Of a DNA stretch of 64,000 nt, positions 40,601 through 48,580 are shown one piece after another. The stretch's first letter is position 1. Each line of letters opens with the position of its first letter. A model generated the notes under the pieces. That model had not been told where the DNA came from and did not search any database. It saw only the letters and a program-made list of their open reading frames with translations. This stretch comes from Chryseobacterium gregarium DSM 19109 (lineage in GTDB: Bacteria > Bacteroidota > Bacteroidia > Flavobacteriales > Weeksellaceae): positions 186,001-250,000 of the forward strand of contig NZ_AUMU01000001.1 in NCBI RefSeq assembly GCF_000430845.1, given 5' to 3'. Position numbers and translations under genes: made by a program.

Positions 40601-40882
40601 GAGACGTGGGCATTCATCTCCATCATGGTTTATGCTTTCGTATTACACATGAGACTGGTTCCGGGGCTGAGAAACCGATGGGCATTCCACGTAGCCACCA
40701 TGTTTGCCTTCTGTTCCATGGTAATGACGTACTTCGGGGTAAACTATTATCTGAGCGGTCTGCATTCATACGCGGCAGGAGATCCGGTTCCGGTTCCGGC
40801 ATGGGTATATATCGGGTTAGCATCGATGGCACTTTTATCAGCCGTTTCTTATGTTAAATTCAGATCTTTGAATAAAAAATAG
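37613..40882 (+). CDS. ccsBA: CcsBA system II cytochrome c synthase (large fusion)
   Basis: Transports heme and attaches it to apocytochromes c on the outer face of the inner membrane. The 1089 residues join a ResB/CcsB-like half (membrane segments at 15-35, 50-70, 85-105 and about 425-445, with a large periplasmic loop) to a CcsA-like half with about seven or eight segments from about 785 onward and the WWD heme motif WGRYWSWDPKETW. Between them lie an inner-membrane to outside segment resembling a signal (IVLLFLSLGLSAQ, about 467-479), a His-rich linker (about 480-510) and a soluble domain. Single gene ending in a strong terminator. Confidence 0.93.
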   Translation: MKKLQDILISTRTMAVLLLVYAFAMAYATFLENDYGTPTAKALIYEAKWFELIMFLLILNFIGNIGRYRLWRREKWPVLVFHLAFVLIFVGGAVTRYISFEGTMHIREGETSNEIVTDKNFLKIKIEEKGDALDYQDIPYLMSPLHKDLQATYDFRGKHVKVVAKDYVQRKKDSLIADPNGAQYLHLVSTGNTGRQNIYIKPGETKSINGTLVTFNRAIEGAVEFRNDGGKLMIKTPVDASFMTMATQATGNTVKDEFQPLVLRSLYSINELKLVVPEGLKKGKLMAFEGDRKKDQNVPDMLTVEIQGPKTTQLVDLSVEKGNPNAYKQIAMDGLNIMIGFGPKIYNTPFALKLDDFVMETYPGSSSPSAYESHIKIIDEGKQTPFKIYMNHVLNHKGYRFFQSSFDPDRMGTVLSVNHDFWGTLISYIGYALLFGGLFVVFFWKGTHFWKLNKMLKDVNKKRAATIVLLFLSLGLSAQKIETHGTTDGSREHIHTEGDNHSHDPAPAPETKVQQKAQQNSLAAPLSKMKMISADEIIARNKISKEHADKFGYLLVQNFEGRIVPINTEALDVLRKLYKKDEFKGTDGKSLTANQWFLSVNTDTPSWTMVPMIKVGSKGGDELKKKTKANDEDYTSLMNLFPADANGNLSYILEHDYNTAFRKKPSEQTNYDKEVISVNERVQIFNEFFSGQFMRIVPVKNDANHTWHSWLDQKMEPDIESQKVMGPYFAEVLQAQQSGNWSKVDAELAKLSDYQQKWGKAVVPSKSKVDLEVFMNEVNLNFKLLIFYTIVGSLLLILGFVELFKSRKSLNKIIKAIVVIGAIGYIFHFLGLIARWYISGHAPWSNGYEAIIFISWVGITAGLILYRNSNALIPAAGFMVAVIMMGFAHGGSALDPQITPLVPVLKSYWLIVHVAIITSSYGFFALSMIIAVISLVFYIISNKEDYKIHHDTTLKELVIVSEMSLTIGLFALTVGNFLGGIWANESWGRYWSWDPKETWAFISIMVYAFVLHMRLVPGLRNRWAFHVATMFAFCSMVMTYFGVNYYLSGLHSYAAGDPVPVPAWVYIGLASMALLSAVSYVKFRSLNKK

Positions 40883-40906
40883 ACTTTAAGATTTATATAT
40901 AAACAG

Positions 40907-40938
40907 AATCCCTGAAAATTAATTTTCAGGGATTTTTT
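40907..40938 (+). terminator. Terminator of ccsBA
   Basis: AATCCCTGAAAATT and its exact reverse complement lie head to head at 40907-40934, giving a 12-bp stem with a 4-nt loop, followed by a T-run. Confidence 0.9.
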
Positions 40939-41232
40939 ATTGAAATAGAAGTAGATGTTAAAAAAATCCTGTATAAGATCTGCTCAATTCAACAATTGAA
41001 TAAACTGACCGGAATAAATGATAATAAAAAATAGTTCAACTATCCGAATTCAATATGAAATCGTCAAATTAAGGATATGAATAAAAAAGTTAAAATTGTA
41101 GATATTATTGGAATAACTGAGAGCTTATTGTAATTTAAAATAAATAAAAAAAACTCAAAACTTATCACCTGCCATTCAAAACTTAATTATATCTTTATGA
41201 TATCAAATTAATATCAAAATAAAAATTATATC
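40939..41232. other. AT-rich gene-free stretch upstream of the SPFH gene
   Basis: No gene is supported. An 18-codon open frame at 41077-41133 lacks a convincing ribosome site. The end of the stretch, with repeated ATATC words near 41200, is the likely promoter area, but no exact TANNTTTG was found. Confidence 0.5.
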
Positions 41233-42102
41233 ATGGAAAAAGTTTTAAAACCAATGTCGGGGTATCTCGCTTTAGTTATTTGTTTAGTTTTGTTCGTAGC
41301 ATCTGCTTACTTATTTATCACAGGGACAGACCGTGAAAATATTACCAATATCGTATTAGCAGGAGCATGTTTTATTGCATTTTTCTTTTTCATTAAAGGT
41401 TTGATGATTATTCAGCCCAATCATTCAAGAGTCCTGAACTTCTTTGGAAAATATGTGGGTACGGTAAAAGATAATGGATTGTTCTTCATTAACCCTTTGT
41501 ATTCTTCACAGAAAATGTCTCTCCGTTCTGAAAATCTTCAGGGGCAGACGCTGAAAGTAAATGATAAAATGGGAAATCCCATAGAAATTGCAGTCGTAAT
41601 GGTTTGGAAAGTGGGAGATACTTACAAAGCAGCTTTTGATGTTGAGCGTTATTCAGACTTTGTAAAAATGCAGAGTGAAGCGGCGGTACGTCATTTGGCA
41701 ATGAGTTTCCCTTATGACAATCTGGAAGACGATCACGCCCCGATTACGTTAAGAGAAGGGGGCGAAAAGATCAATTCTATTTTGGAGCAGGAACTTACAG
41801 ACCGGCTTTCAAAAGCAGGCATCATCATTCAGGAGGCAAGAATTTCACATTTGGCTTATGCTTCGGAAATTGCCGGCGCTATGCTTCAAAGACAGCAGGC
41901 AACGGCCATCGTTGCAGCAAGAACTAAGATTGTAGAAGGAGCTGTCGGTATGGTAGATTTAGCGTTAAAAAAGCTTTCTGAAGAGAATATCGTCGAACTG
42001 GATGATGAAAGAAAAGCTGCCATGGTAAGCAATCTAATGGTGGTTCTTTGTGGTGAAAAAGCCGCACAACCGATCTTAAATGCCGGAACTTTGTATAATT
42101 AA
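41233..42102 (+). CDS. SPFH (stomatin/flotillin-type) membrane protein
   Basis: 289 residues. Two N-terminal membrane segments (YLALVICLVLFVASAYLF and IVLAGACFIAFFFFIKGLMII) are followed by an SPFH domain: QPNHSRVLNFFGKYVGTVKDNGLFFINP, then VVMVWKVGDTYKAAFDVERY, and ISHLAYASEIAGAMLQRQQA with the C-terminal helix that drives oligomerisation. SPFH proteins form membrane microdomain scaffolds and often regulate proteases. A small DNA-binding gene follows 206 nt later, a pairing common in Bacteroidota. Confidence 0.9.
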   Translation: MEKVLKPMSGYLALVICLVLFVASAYLFITGTDRENITNIVLAGACFIAFFFFIKGLMIIQPNHSRVLNFFGKYVGTVKDNGLFFINPLYSSQKMSLRSENLQGQTLKVNDKMGNPIEIAVVMVWKVGDTYKAAFDVERYSDFVKMQSEAAVRHLAMSFPYDNLEDDHAPITLREGGEKINSILEQELTDRLSKAGIIIQEARISHLAYASEIAGAMLQRQQATAIVAARTKIVEGAVGMVDLALKKLSEENIVELDDERKAAMVSNLMVVLCGEKAAQPILNAGTLYN

Positions 42103-42308
42103 TTTATCAAGATAAAGGTTGTCATTTCCACAAAAAGAACACTAGTAGAGTAATGAATTTTTTACTTTATTTCGTTTTGAATGACCGAACACAAAATAAC
42201 TGCCGAATTGAAATGCCTCTGCGGAATTACATATAAAGTTCAATAAAAAAGCTACGTAAAAATTGCATTTAAAATAAATTATCACGATCAGAAATAGAAA
42301 TCAATAAA

Positions 42309-42497
42309 ATGAAATTAGAAAAAGCTCAGAATCTTTCCGAAAATAAAAGCAAAAAATCTTTCGTTTTAAGGATGGATGAAGCTACTTACAAGCTTCTGGA
42401 AAAATGGGCAAATGACGAATTCCGGAGTGTGAACGGACAGATTGAGTATTTGCTGCATCAAAAATTAATTGAGTCCGGAAGAAAGAAAAAAGATTAG
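42309..42497 (+). CDS. Arc-type ribbon-helix-helix small protein
   Basis: 62 residues. The middle KKSFVLRMDEATYKLLEKWANDEFRSVNGQIEYLLHQKL matches the Arc/MetJ fold: a strand (SFVLRM) that lies in the DNA groove, then two helices with the RSVNGQIEYLL turn. It follows the SPFH gene and precedes a bidirectional terminator. Control of SPFH expression is the simplest idea, but the target is unknown. Confidence 0.8.
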   Translation: MKLEKAQNLSENKSKKSFVLRMDEATYKLLEKWANDEFRSVNGQIEYLLHQKLIESGRKKKD

Positions 42498-42517
42498 AAT
42501 ACCATACATTGATAATA

Positions 42518-42546
42518 AAAAAGCAGAGAAATTTTCCCTGCTTTTT
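42518..42546. terminator. Bidirectional terminator
   Basis: AAAAAGCAG (42518-42526) pairs with CTGCTTTTT (42538-42546) around an 11-nt loop. It ends the SPFH-Arc unit and the convergent small membrane gene. Confidence 0.78.
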
Positions 42547-42566
42547 ACATTTTATATATTAATCAA

Positions 42567-42764
42567 TTAATCAAACATCGTCGAAAAGTAATTGCTGATC
42601 ACCGTCCAGAAATTTTTTCCGAGAAAATAAATAAGCGTGGAAGTAATGATGCCTTTGACGGTAAAAAAGATAATGCCTCCAATACCGAACTTCTTTACCA
42701 GGCTTTTCCATTTAGAATCCTTTTTTTCTTGCAGCGGTTCCTGTATCGTCTTGTTATTTTCCAT
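42567..42764 (-). CDS. Small single-span membrane protein
   Basis: 65 residues: a charged N-terminal half (MENNKTIQEPLQEKKDSKWKSL by position 1-22) and one hydrophobic helix (GIGGIIFFTVKGIITSTLIYF). I recognise no named family. Placement between a clear terminator and a divergent gene supports it as real. Function is unknown. Confidence 0.65.
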   Translation of the reverse strand: MENNKTIQEPLQEKKDSKWKSLVKKFGIGGIIFFTVKGIITSTLIYFLGKNFWTVISNYFSTMFD

Positions 42765-42898
42765 TTCTGAAATTCAAATGATTACTGTACAAAGATAAGC
42801 ATGTTTATAATTAGTCCAAATAAAAAAGAGGCCAAAATTAAAATTTTGCAGTTCGCTTAATATTTTTAACTTTAGGGAAAACGAAAAGTAAAATTTTT

Positions 42899-44449
42899 AT
42901 GTCTAAAAAAGTAAAGGATTTTGGAATCGAAAAAACACTCAAAAATCTGGGGATTAAAGAAGAAAATAAAGGGACTTCATCAGGCGGGAAATACTTTGCC
43001 TCTGGAAAAACCATAGAAAGCTATTCTCCTGTAGACGGCAATCTGATTGCTAAAATAAAGACTTCCGGGACATCTGATTACGATAAAGTAATTGAAACTG
43101 CCGAAAAAGCTTTTAAAGAGTTCAGACTCATTCCGGCTCCTAAAAGAGGGGAAATCGTAAGGCAGTTAGGCCAGAAATTAAGAACATATAAAGATGATTT
43201 GGGTAAGCTTGTTTCCTATGAAATGGGTAAATCCTTACAGGAAGGATTGGGTGAGGTTCAGGAAATGATTGATATCTGCGACTTTGCCGTGGGAGTTTCA
43301 AGACAGCTTCACGGATATACCATGCATTCTGAAAGGCCGGGCCACAGGATGTATGAACAGTACCACCCACTTGGAATTGTAGGAATCATTACAGCATTCA
43401 ACTTTCCGGTAGCCGTTTGGGCATGGAATACCGCTTTGGCGTGGATCTGCGGAAACGTAACCATCTGGAAGCCGTCAGAAAAAACACCGCTGTGTGCCAT
43501 TGTCTGTCAGAATATTATGAATGAGGTGTTGAAGGAAAACGGTCTTTATGACGGAATTTCGAGTGTTCTGGTTGCAGATCATGAAATCGGACAGAAATTA
43601 GTGGATGACAAAAGAATTTCCCTGGTTTCATTTACCGGTTCTACCAGAGTCGGGAGAATGGTTTCATCTAAAGTTGCCGAAAGGTTCGGGAAATCAATCC
43701 TTGAATTGGGAGGAAACAATGCGATCATTATCTCTAAAGATGCAGACATTGACATGTCGATTATCGGAGCCGTTTTCGGAGCCGTAGGAACTGCCGGTCA
43801 GAGATGTACTTCAACAAGGAGGCTGATTATCCACGAAAATGTATATGATGAAGTAAAAAACAGACTGGTAAAAGCATACGGCCAGCTGAAGATCGGGAAC
43901 CCGCTCGATGAGAAAAATCATGTAGGCCCGCTTATCGATACCGTAGCAGTTACACAGTATGAAGAAGCAATCAGAAAATGTAAGGAAGAAGGCGGAAACT
44001 TTGTGGTTGAAGGCGAAGTGCTGAACGGAAAAGGATACGAATCCGGCTGTTATGTAAAACCGTGTATCGCTGAAGTTCAGAATTCTTACGAGATCGTTCA
44101 GCATGAGACTTTTGCGCCGATTTTATATTTAATCAAGTATAGCACGTTAGACGAAGCTATTGCTATCCAGAATGATGTTCCGCAGGGATTATCCTCTGCC
44201 ATCATGACGCAGAACCTAAGAGAGGCAGAGCTGTTCCTTTCCCATGCAGGGTCAGACTGCGGAATTGCCAATGTCAACATCGGGACTTCCGGTGCGGAAA
44301 TCGGCGGCGCTTTCGGAGGTGAAAAAGAAACCGGAGGTGGAAGAGAATCAGGTTCCGACGTCTGGAAATACTACATGAGACGCCAGACCAATACGATAAA
44401 TTATACTGCGAGTCTGCCTTTGGCACAGGGGATTAAATTTGATTTATAA
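42899..44449 (+). CDS. pcd: Piperideine-6-carboxylate/alpha-aminoadipate semialdehyde dehydrogenase
   Basis: Oxidises alpha-aminoadipate semialdehyde (piperideine-6-carboxylate) to alpha-aminoadipate, with NAD(P). The 516 residues are ALDH7-like: Asn168 (TAFNFP), Glu269 (LELGG), catalytic Cys303 (AGQRCTS), and the ALDH7-specific SGAEIGGAFGGEKETGGG near the C-terminus. It is upstream of lat by 79 nt in the same direction, so both steps of lysine to aminoadipate are encoded together. Known in flavobacteria as the lat/pcd pair. Substrate assignment depends partly on this neighbour. Confidence 0.92.
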   Translation: MSKKVKDFGIEKTLKNLGIKEENKGTSSGGKYFASGKTIESYSPVDGNLIAKIKTSGTSDYDKVIETAEKAFKEFRLIPAPKRGEIVRQLGQKLRTYKDDLGKLVSYEMGKSLQEGLGEVQEMIDICDFAVGVSRQLHGYTMHSERPGHRMYEQYHPLGIVGIITAFNFPVAVWAWNTALAWICGNVTIWKPSEKTPLCAIVCQNIMNEVLKENGLYDGISSVLVADHEIGQKLVDDKRISLVSFTGSTRVGRMVSSKVAERFGKSILELGGNNAIIISKDADIDMSIIGAVFGAVGTAGQRCTSTRRLIIHENVYDEVKNRLVKAYGQLKIGNPLDEKNHVGPLIDTVAVTQYEEAIRKCKEEGGNFVVEGEVLNGKGYESGCYVKPCIAEVQNSYEIVQHETFAPILYLIKYSTLDEAIAIQNDVPQGLSSAIMTQNLREAELFLSHAGSDCGIANVNIGTSGAEIGGAFGGEKETGGGRESGSDVWKYYMRRQTNTINYTASLPLAQGIKFDL

Positions 44450-44528
44450 AAGTATTACTCTAATTATTTAAAATTAAACGATTAAGAATCTCTAATTTTT
44501 GATCTTTTAATAAATTTCAATTCACAAT

Positions 44529-45857
44529 ATGGAACAGACAACAATAGATATACAGGCAAATAGAGTTAAAGAAACCATCGGCAGGCACGTTTTGGCAGAC
44601 GGTTTTGATTTCGTGATGGATATTGAAAAATCCCACGGATCTTGGTTATATGACAAGCTGACCAATAAAGAATATTTGGATATGTTCTCCATGTTCGCAT
44701 CCGCCTCTATCGGGTATAACCACCCTTACCTGGTGGAAAAATCAGAGTGGCTGGGAAAAATGGCGGTCAATAAACCCACGCTGGCAGATGTCTATTCGGA
44801 AGAATATGCTCATTTCCTGGAAGTTTTTGAGAGGGTGGCCATTCCTGAAGAGCTTCAGTATGCATTTTTTATTGAAGGCGGATCACTGGCTGTGGAGAAT
44901 GCCATGAAAGCTTGTTTCGACTGGAAGACCAGAAAGAACTTTGAAAAAGGTCTTGATACCGAAGCCGGAATTTGTATCCACTTCAGACAGGCATTTCACG
45001 GAAGGAGCGGGTATACCTTAAGCTTAACCAATACCTCTGACCCGAGAAAATATCAGTATTTCCCGATGTTTGACTGGCCAAGAATCTTAAATCCCAAACT
45101 GACTTTCCCCATCACAGAGGAAAATCTGGAAGAAACCATCAAAAACGAAAGACTGGCTTTATTGAATATTGAAGAAGCCATTCTGATGAATCCTGACAAA
45201 GTCGCCTGCATTATCATTGAGCCGATTCAGGCGGAAGGGGGCGACAATCATTTCAGGGACGAATTTTTTACCGGTCTGAGAAAGATCTGTGATGAGCATG
45301 ACATTCTTCTGATCTTTGATGAAGTGCAGACGGGTATTGCCATGACCGGAAAAATGTGGGCCTTTGAACATTTTACAGCAAAACCGGACATTATTTCTTT
45401 CGGGAAAAAAACACAAGTATGCGGCATTTTGGCCAATAAGGAAAAGTTTGATGAAGTGCCGGATAATGTATTCAGGGAAAGCTCAAGAATCAACTCGACG
45501 TTTGGAGGGAATTTCATTGATATGCTCCGTTTCCAGTTGGTGATGGAAGTTATTGAACAAGAAAACCTGGTAGAGAATGCAAGAGTAGTCGGAGAATATT
45601 TACTGGAAGGGCTGAAAAAACTGGAAGAAAAATATCCGGAAAAACTGACCAATGCCAGAGGTCGTGGATTAATATGTGCAATTGATTTATTTACCCACGA
45701 GCAGAGAAATACACTGAGAGACGAGCTTTGGCGCGACGGGATGATCATTCTTGCCTGTGGCGATCAGTCGCTCCGGTTCAGGCCTCACCTTAATGTCTCC
45801 AGAGAAGAAATCCAGCTTGCACTGGATAAAATTGAAAACAATATTAACAAAATTTAA
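44529..45857 (+). CDS. lat: L-lysine 6-transaminase
   Basis: Moves the epsilon-amino group of lysine to 2-oxoglutarate, giving the semialdehyde used by Pcd. The 442 residues form a class III aminotransferase: FIEGGSLAVENAMKACFDW, HFRQAFHGRSGYTLSL, IFDEVQTGIAMTG, and FGKKTQVCG with the PLP lysine at 293 or 294. The QVCG and HGRSGY segments are specific to lysine 6-transaminases. It starts LysDH-independent lysine degradation and could feed aminoadipate-derived products. Confidence 0.94.
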   Translation: MEQTTIDIQANRVKETIGRHVLADGFDFVMDIEKSHGSWLYDKLTNKEYLDMFSMFASASIGYNHPYLVEKSEWLGKMAVNKPTLADVYSEEYAHFLEVFERVAIPEELQYAFFIEGGSLAVENAMKACFDWKTRKNFEKGLDTEAGICIHFRQAFHGRSGYTLSLTNTSDPRKYQYFPMFDWPRILNPKLTFPITEENLEETIKNERLALLNIEEAILMNPDKVACIIIEPIQAEGGDNHFRDEFFTGLRKICDEHDILLIFDEVQTGIAMTGKMWAFEHFTAKPDIISFGKKTQVCGILANKEKFDEVPDNVFRESSRINSTFGGNFIDMLRFQLVMEVIEQENLVENARVVGEYLLEGLKKLEEKYPEKLTNARGRGLICAIDLFTHEQRNTLRDELWRDGMIILACGDQSLRFRPHLNVSREEIQLALDKIENNINKI

Positions 45858-45918
45858 ATTTTGAACTTGTAATTTTCAAAAAAATGTTATAAATTTAGAT
45901 ACTTAAACGAGATAGAAC

Positions 45919-46149
45919 ATGGAAAGAAGTACAAGAGTATCAGTTTTTGAAAGCGACAAACCTGCAGAGATCCAATTGATAAAATCCAAGCTGGACGATG
46001 CACAAATCACCAATGAAGTTGAAAACAATTATCTTACTTTTACCACTACACCAACGGCTACATCGTTAAAGGTTATGGTAGATCTGGAAGATGAAAAAAA
46101 GGCATTTGACATTATCGATGCTTATCTGCAGCAAAGCGAAAATCAATAA
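45919..46149 (+). CDS. DUF2007 small protein
   Basis: 76 residues with the ferredoxin-like pattern of DUF2007: STRVSVFESDKPAEIQLIKSKLDDAQI, NYLTFT, then TSLKVMVDLEDEKKAFDIIDAYL. The family is annotated as possible signal transducers and has no established reaction. It lies after lat, with a terminator 31 nt downstream, so it may be the last gene of the lysine unit. This is uncertain. Confidence 0.8.
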   Translation: MERSTRVSVFESDKPAEIQLIKSKLDDAQITNEVENNYLTFTTTPTATSLKVMVDLEDEKKAFDIIDAYLQQSENQ

Positions 46150-46180
46150 CAATTTCATAATTTTAAATTTTACTACTTCG

Positions 46181-46216
46181 AACCGAAAATTAATTTTAAT
46201 TAGTTTTCGGTTTTTT
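46181..46216 (+). terminator. Terminator after the DUF2007 gene
   Basis: AACCGAAAA (46181-46189) pairs with TTTTCGGTT (46204-46212), followed by TTTT. Confidence 0.8.
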
Positions 46217-46308
46217 AATTCAGGTTTTCGGTGAACATCGAAACCGTAAATCTATTAGGGTTAAGGGAAAAAGATAAAAATATAATTTTTACGGCTAAAT
46301 TTTATAAC

Positions 46309-46821
46309 ATGAATTCAGAAATCAGACTAAGAAAAGCAGAAGCTGAAGACCGTGATGCCATCTGGGACATCATGCAACAGGCTATTGAAAGGAGAAAACA
46401 GGATGGCAGCACTCAATGGCAGCAGGGCTATCCAAATCTGGGAACAGTAGAAAGTGACATTGAAAAAGGGTTCGGGTATGTGATGACGGTAGATGGCGAA
46501 ATCGCAGTATATACGGCTCTGATTCTAAATGATGAGCCTGCTTACAGTACCATCGACGGAGCCTGGCTGAGTAACGGAGAATTTGTCGTAGTACACCGGG
46601 TTGCCGTTGACGGAAAATTTGCAGGGCAGGGAATGGTAAAGAAACTGTTCGATCTTATTGAAGAATTTACCAGGTCCCATGGGATCCAAAGTGTAAAAGT
46701 CGATACTAATTTTGACAATACGGCGATGCTTAAAATCCTTGAAAATAAAGGCTACAGCTACTGCGGAGAAGTTTTTCTCGCAGGAGGAATGAGGAAAGCT
46801 TTTGAGAAAATTATTATTTAA
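46309..46821 (+). CDS. GNAT N-acetyltransferase
   Basis: 170 residues when started at ATG 46309 (MNSEIRLRKAEAEDRDAIWDIM), the usual GNAT beginning; an upstream GTG at 46231 would add 26 residues unlike the family and place it inside the preceding terminator region. Acetyl-CoA site: VVHRVAVDGKFAGQGMVKKLFD. C-terminal strand KVDTNFDNTAMLKILENKGY is typical. The substrate, probably a small amine or a protein N-terminus, is unknown. Confidence 0.85.
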   Translation: MNSEIRLRKAEAEDRDAIWDIMQQAIERRKQDGSTQWQQGYPNLGTVESDIEKGFGYVMTVDGEIAVYTALILNDEPAYSTIDGAWLSNGEFVVVHRVAVDGKFAGQGMVKKLFDLIEEFTRSHGIQSVKVDTNFDNTAMLKILENKGYSYCGEVFLAGGMRKAFEKIII

Positions 46822-46893
46822 TAAATTCCCACAATACTCCTTATTGAATTTTTATCACTTTATCTATACATAAACTCTATTAGGTTTGTTCGT

Positions 46894-46908
46894 TTAGTTC
46901 TGAACTAA
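46894..46908. promoter_or_regulatory. Operator palindrome of the efflux operon
   Basis: TTAGTTC-T-GAACTAA is a perfect 7-bp inverted repeat with a 1-nt centre. It lies between a TTG at 46886-46888 and the -7 box at 46913-46920, where a repressor would block RNA polymerase. Confidence 0.7.
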
Positions 46909-46912
46909 TTTA

Positions 46913-46920
46913 TATTTTTG
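46913..46920 (+). promoter_or_regulatory. -7 promoter element of the efflux operon
   Basis: TATTTTTG fits TANNTTTG, 17 nt before the regulator start. The TTG at 46886-46888 is 24 nt upstream, slightly beyond the usual -33 spacing. Confidence 0.55.
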
Positions 46921-46937
46921 CATCAAATTTATATACC

Positions 46938-47390
46938 ATGCATAAGAGTATAGAAATTGATGAAAAAATTTTCCAGGAAGCCGTGAAGTTTTACGGGGCT
47001 GTTTTCAGCTTACCTCCTTTAGCTTCAAAAATCTATGCATATCTGCTGTTTGATTATGACAAAGTAGGCATACCTTTTGACGAGTTCGTCGAAGTGTTTT
47101 GTGCAAGCAAAAGTTCGGTCTCTACAAGTATTTCACTGTTGCTGAATGCGGAACTTATTATAGATCATAATAAAATGGACGAGCGGAAAAGATATTTTTT
47201 CATCAATGACGAATATAAGAAGCTAAGATTTGAAAAAATTGTCCAAAAAATGAAAGACGAATTAAAACTGCTGGATGATTTAGATCATTTCAAAAAAAAT
47301 AATGTCGGATATGACGAAAAGATGGAAGCTTACAAAGTGCTTTTAAATAAAAATATAATTAATATTCAGGAATCTCTTAATAAACTATAA
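46938..47390 (+). CDS. GbsR/MarR-family transcriptional regulator of the efflux operon
   Basis: 150 residues. Winged helix with FYGAVFSLPPLASKIYAYLLFD (helix 1) and the recognition helix FCASKSSVSTSISLLLNAELI, then RKRYFFINDEYKK wing and a long C-terminal coiled helix for dimerisation. GbsR/MarR proteins usually repress and respond to small molecules. It leads the efflux operon with 1 nt before the next gene, and a palindrome lies in its promoter. Substrate sensing is inferred. Confidence 0.85.
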   Translation: MHKSIEIDEKIFQEAVKFYGAVFSLPPLASKIYAYLLFDYDKVGIPFDEFVEVFCASKSSVSTSISLLLNAELIIDHNKMDERKRYFFINDEYKKLRFEKIVQKMKDELKLLDDLDHFKKNNVGYDEKMEAYKVLLNKNIINIQESLNKL

Positions 47391-47391
47391 T

Positions 47392-48579
47392 ATGAATAAT
47401 AAACTATTTATACTTTCTGTTGCAGCAATTTCCTTGACAGCCTGCAAAAAAGAAGCTCCGAAACAGGATGGCCCTAAGCCTTATCCTGTAGTCAAAGTGG
47501 AGTCAAAAAATATAGTCGGCTACCAGACATTTCCTGCCAGTATTGAAGGAAGAGTGAATAATGATGTTCGTGCTAAAATTCAGGGATACATTACTCAGGT
47601 GCTCGTAGATGAAGGGCAGTATGTTACCAAAGGACAGCCTTTATTCCGACTTGAAACCAATATTCTGAGCCAGAATGCGGCGGCTTCCAAAGCAGGCATC
47701 GGCGCGGCGGAATCTACTATTGCTGCTGCACAGGCTGCAGTAAGCGCAGCCAATGTGGAAGTCAACAAACTAAAGCCGCTTGTTCAGAAAAATATCATCA
47801 GCAATGTCCAGCTGCAGACCGCACAGGCCAATCTGGCTCAGGCTCAGGCTCAGTTGCAGCAGGCAAGGGCGGCAAAAAGCCAGGCGGTGGCTAATTATAA
47901 AGGGGTAGAAGCCAATATCGAATATTCTGTTATCCGTGCACCCATTTCAGGGGTGATCGGAAAGCTTCCGCTGAAAGTGGGAAGCCTGGTGGGCCCTACT
48001 GACCAGTCAGCCTTAACGACAATTTCGGATACATCAGGAGTCTATGCCTACTTTTCAATGAATGAGAAAGAATACTTCGACTTCCTTGAAAAATCCAAAG
48101 GGGCCACGATGCCGGAGAAAATTAAAAACCTTCCGATGGTTGAATTGCAGCTGGCCAACGGAAGCCTTTACCCGGAAAAAGGAAAGATTGAGGCCATCAC
48201 AGGGCAGATTGATCCTACTACGGGAACCATTCAGTTCAGGGTAAGCTTTACCAATGCCCAGAAGTTATTGAGCAACGGAAACAGCGGAACCATCAGATTG
48301 CCGAAAGCATATGATAATGTACTGGTTGTCCCGGAAAGTGCCACTTACGAGCAGCAGGGTATTGTATATGTTTATAAAGTGGATAAAGGCGATACGGCAA
48401 GGAACGTTGTTATTAATGTAATCGACAGGATCGACAATATGGCGCTTATCAAATCAGGGGTTAATAAAGGTGAAACCGTTGTTGCAGCAGGGGTCGGCGC
48501 TTTAAAGCCGGGAACTGCCGTGAAACCGAAACCCATAAAAATGGATAGTCTTGTTCAATCTATAAAACCGAAATTCTAA
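47392..48579 (+). CDS. RND efflux periplasmic adaptor (membrane fusion protein)
   Basis: Links the inner-membrane pump to the outer-membrane channel. The 395 residues have signal and lipobox LTAC (Cys18), lipoyl halves around IQGYITQVLVDEGQYVTKGQPLFRL and APISGVIGKLPLKVGSLVG, a coiled-coil hairpin rich in Ala and Gln (about 100-165), and a beta-barrel domain (about 200-290). The tandem helix repeats are long, as in AcrA/MexA. It is the second gene of the operon, 1 nt before the pump gene. Confidence 0.94.
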   Translation: MNNKLFILSVAAISLTACKKEAPKQDGPKPYPVVKVESKNIVGYQTFPASIEGRVNNDVRAKIQGYITQVLVDEGQYVTKGQPLFRLETNILSQNAAASKAGIGAAESTIAAAQAAVSAANVEVNKLKPLVQKNIISNVQLQTAQANLAQAQAQLQQARAAKSQAVANYKGVEANIEYSVIRAPISGVIGKLPLKVGSLVGPTDQSALTTISDTSGVYAYFSMNEKEYFDFLEKSKGATMPEKIKNLPMVELQLANGSLYPEKGKIEAITGQIDPTTGTIQFRVSFTNAQKLLSNGNSGTIRLPKAYDNVLVVPESATYEQQGIVYVYKVDKGDTARNVVINVIDRIDNMALIKSGVNKGETVVAAGVGALKPGTAVKPKPIKMDSLVQSIKPKF

Positions 48580-48580
48580 A

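Noticed and set aside
41077-41133. 18-codon small open frame upstream of the SPFH gene
   Set aside because: No amino-acid bias or ribosome site at proper spacing, and no attenuator structure follows.
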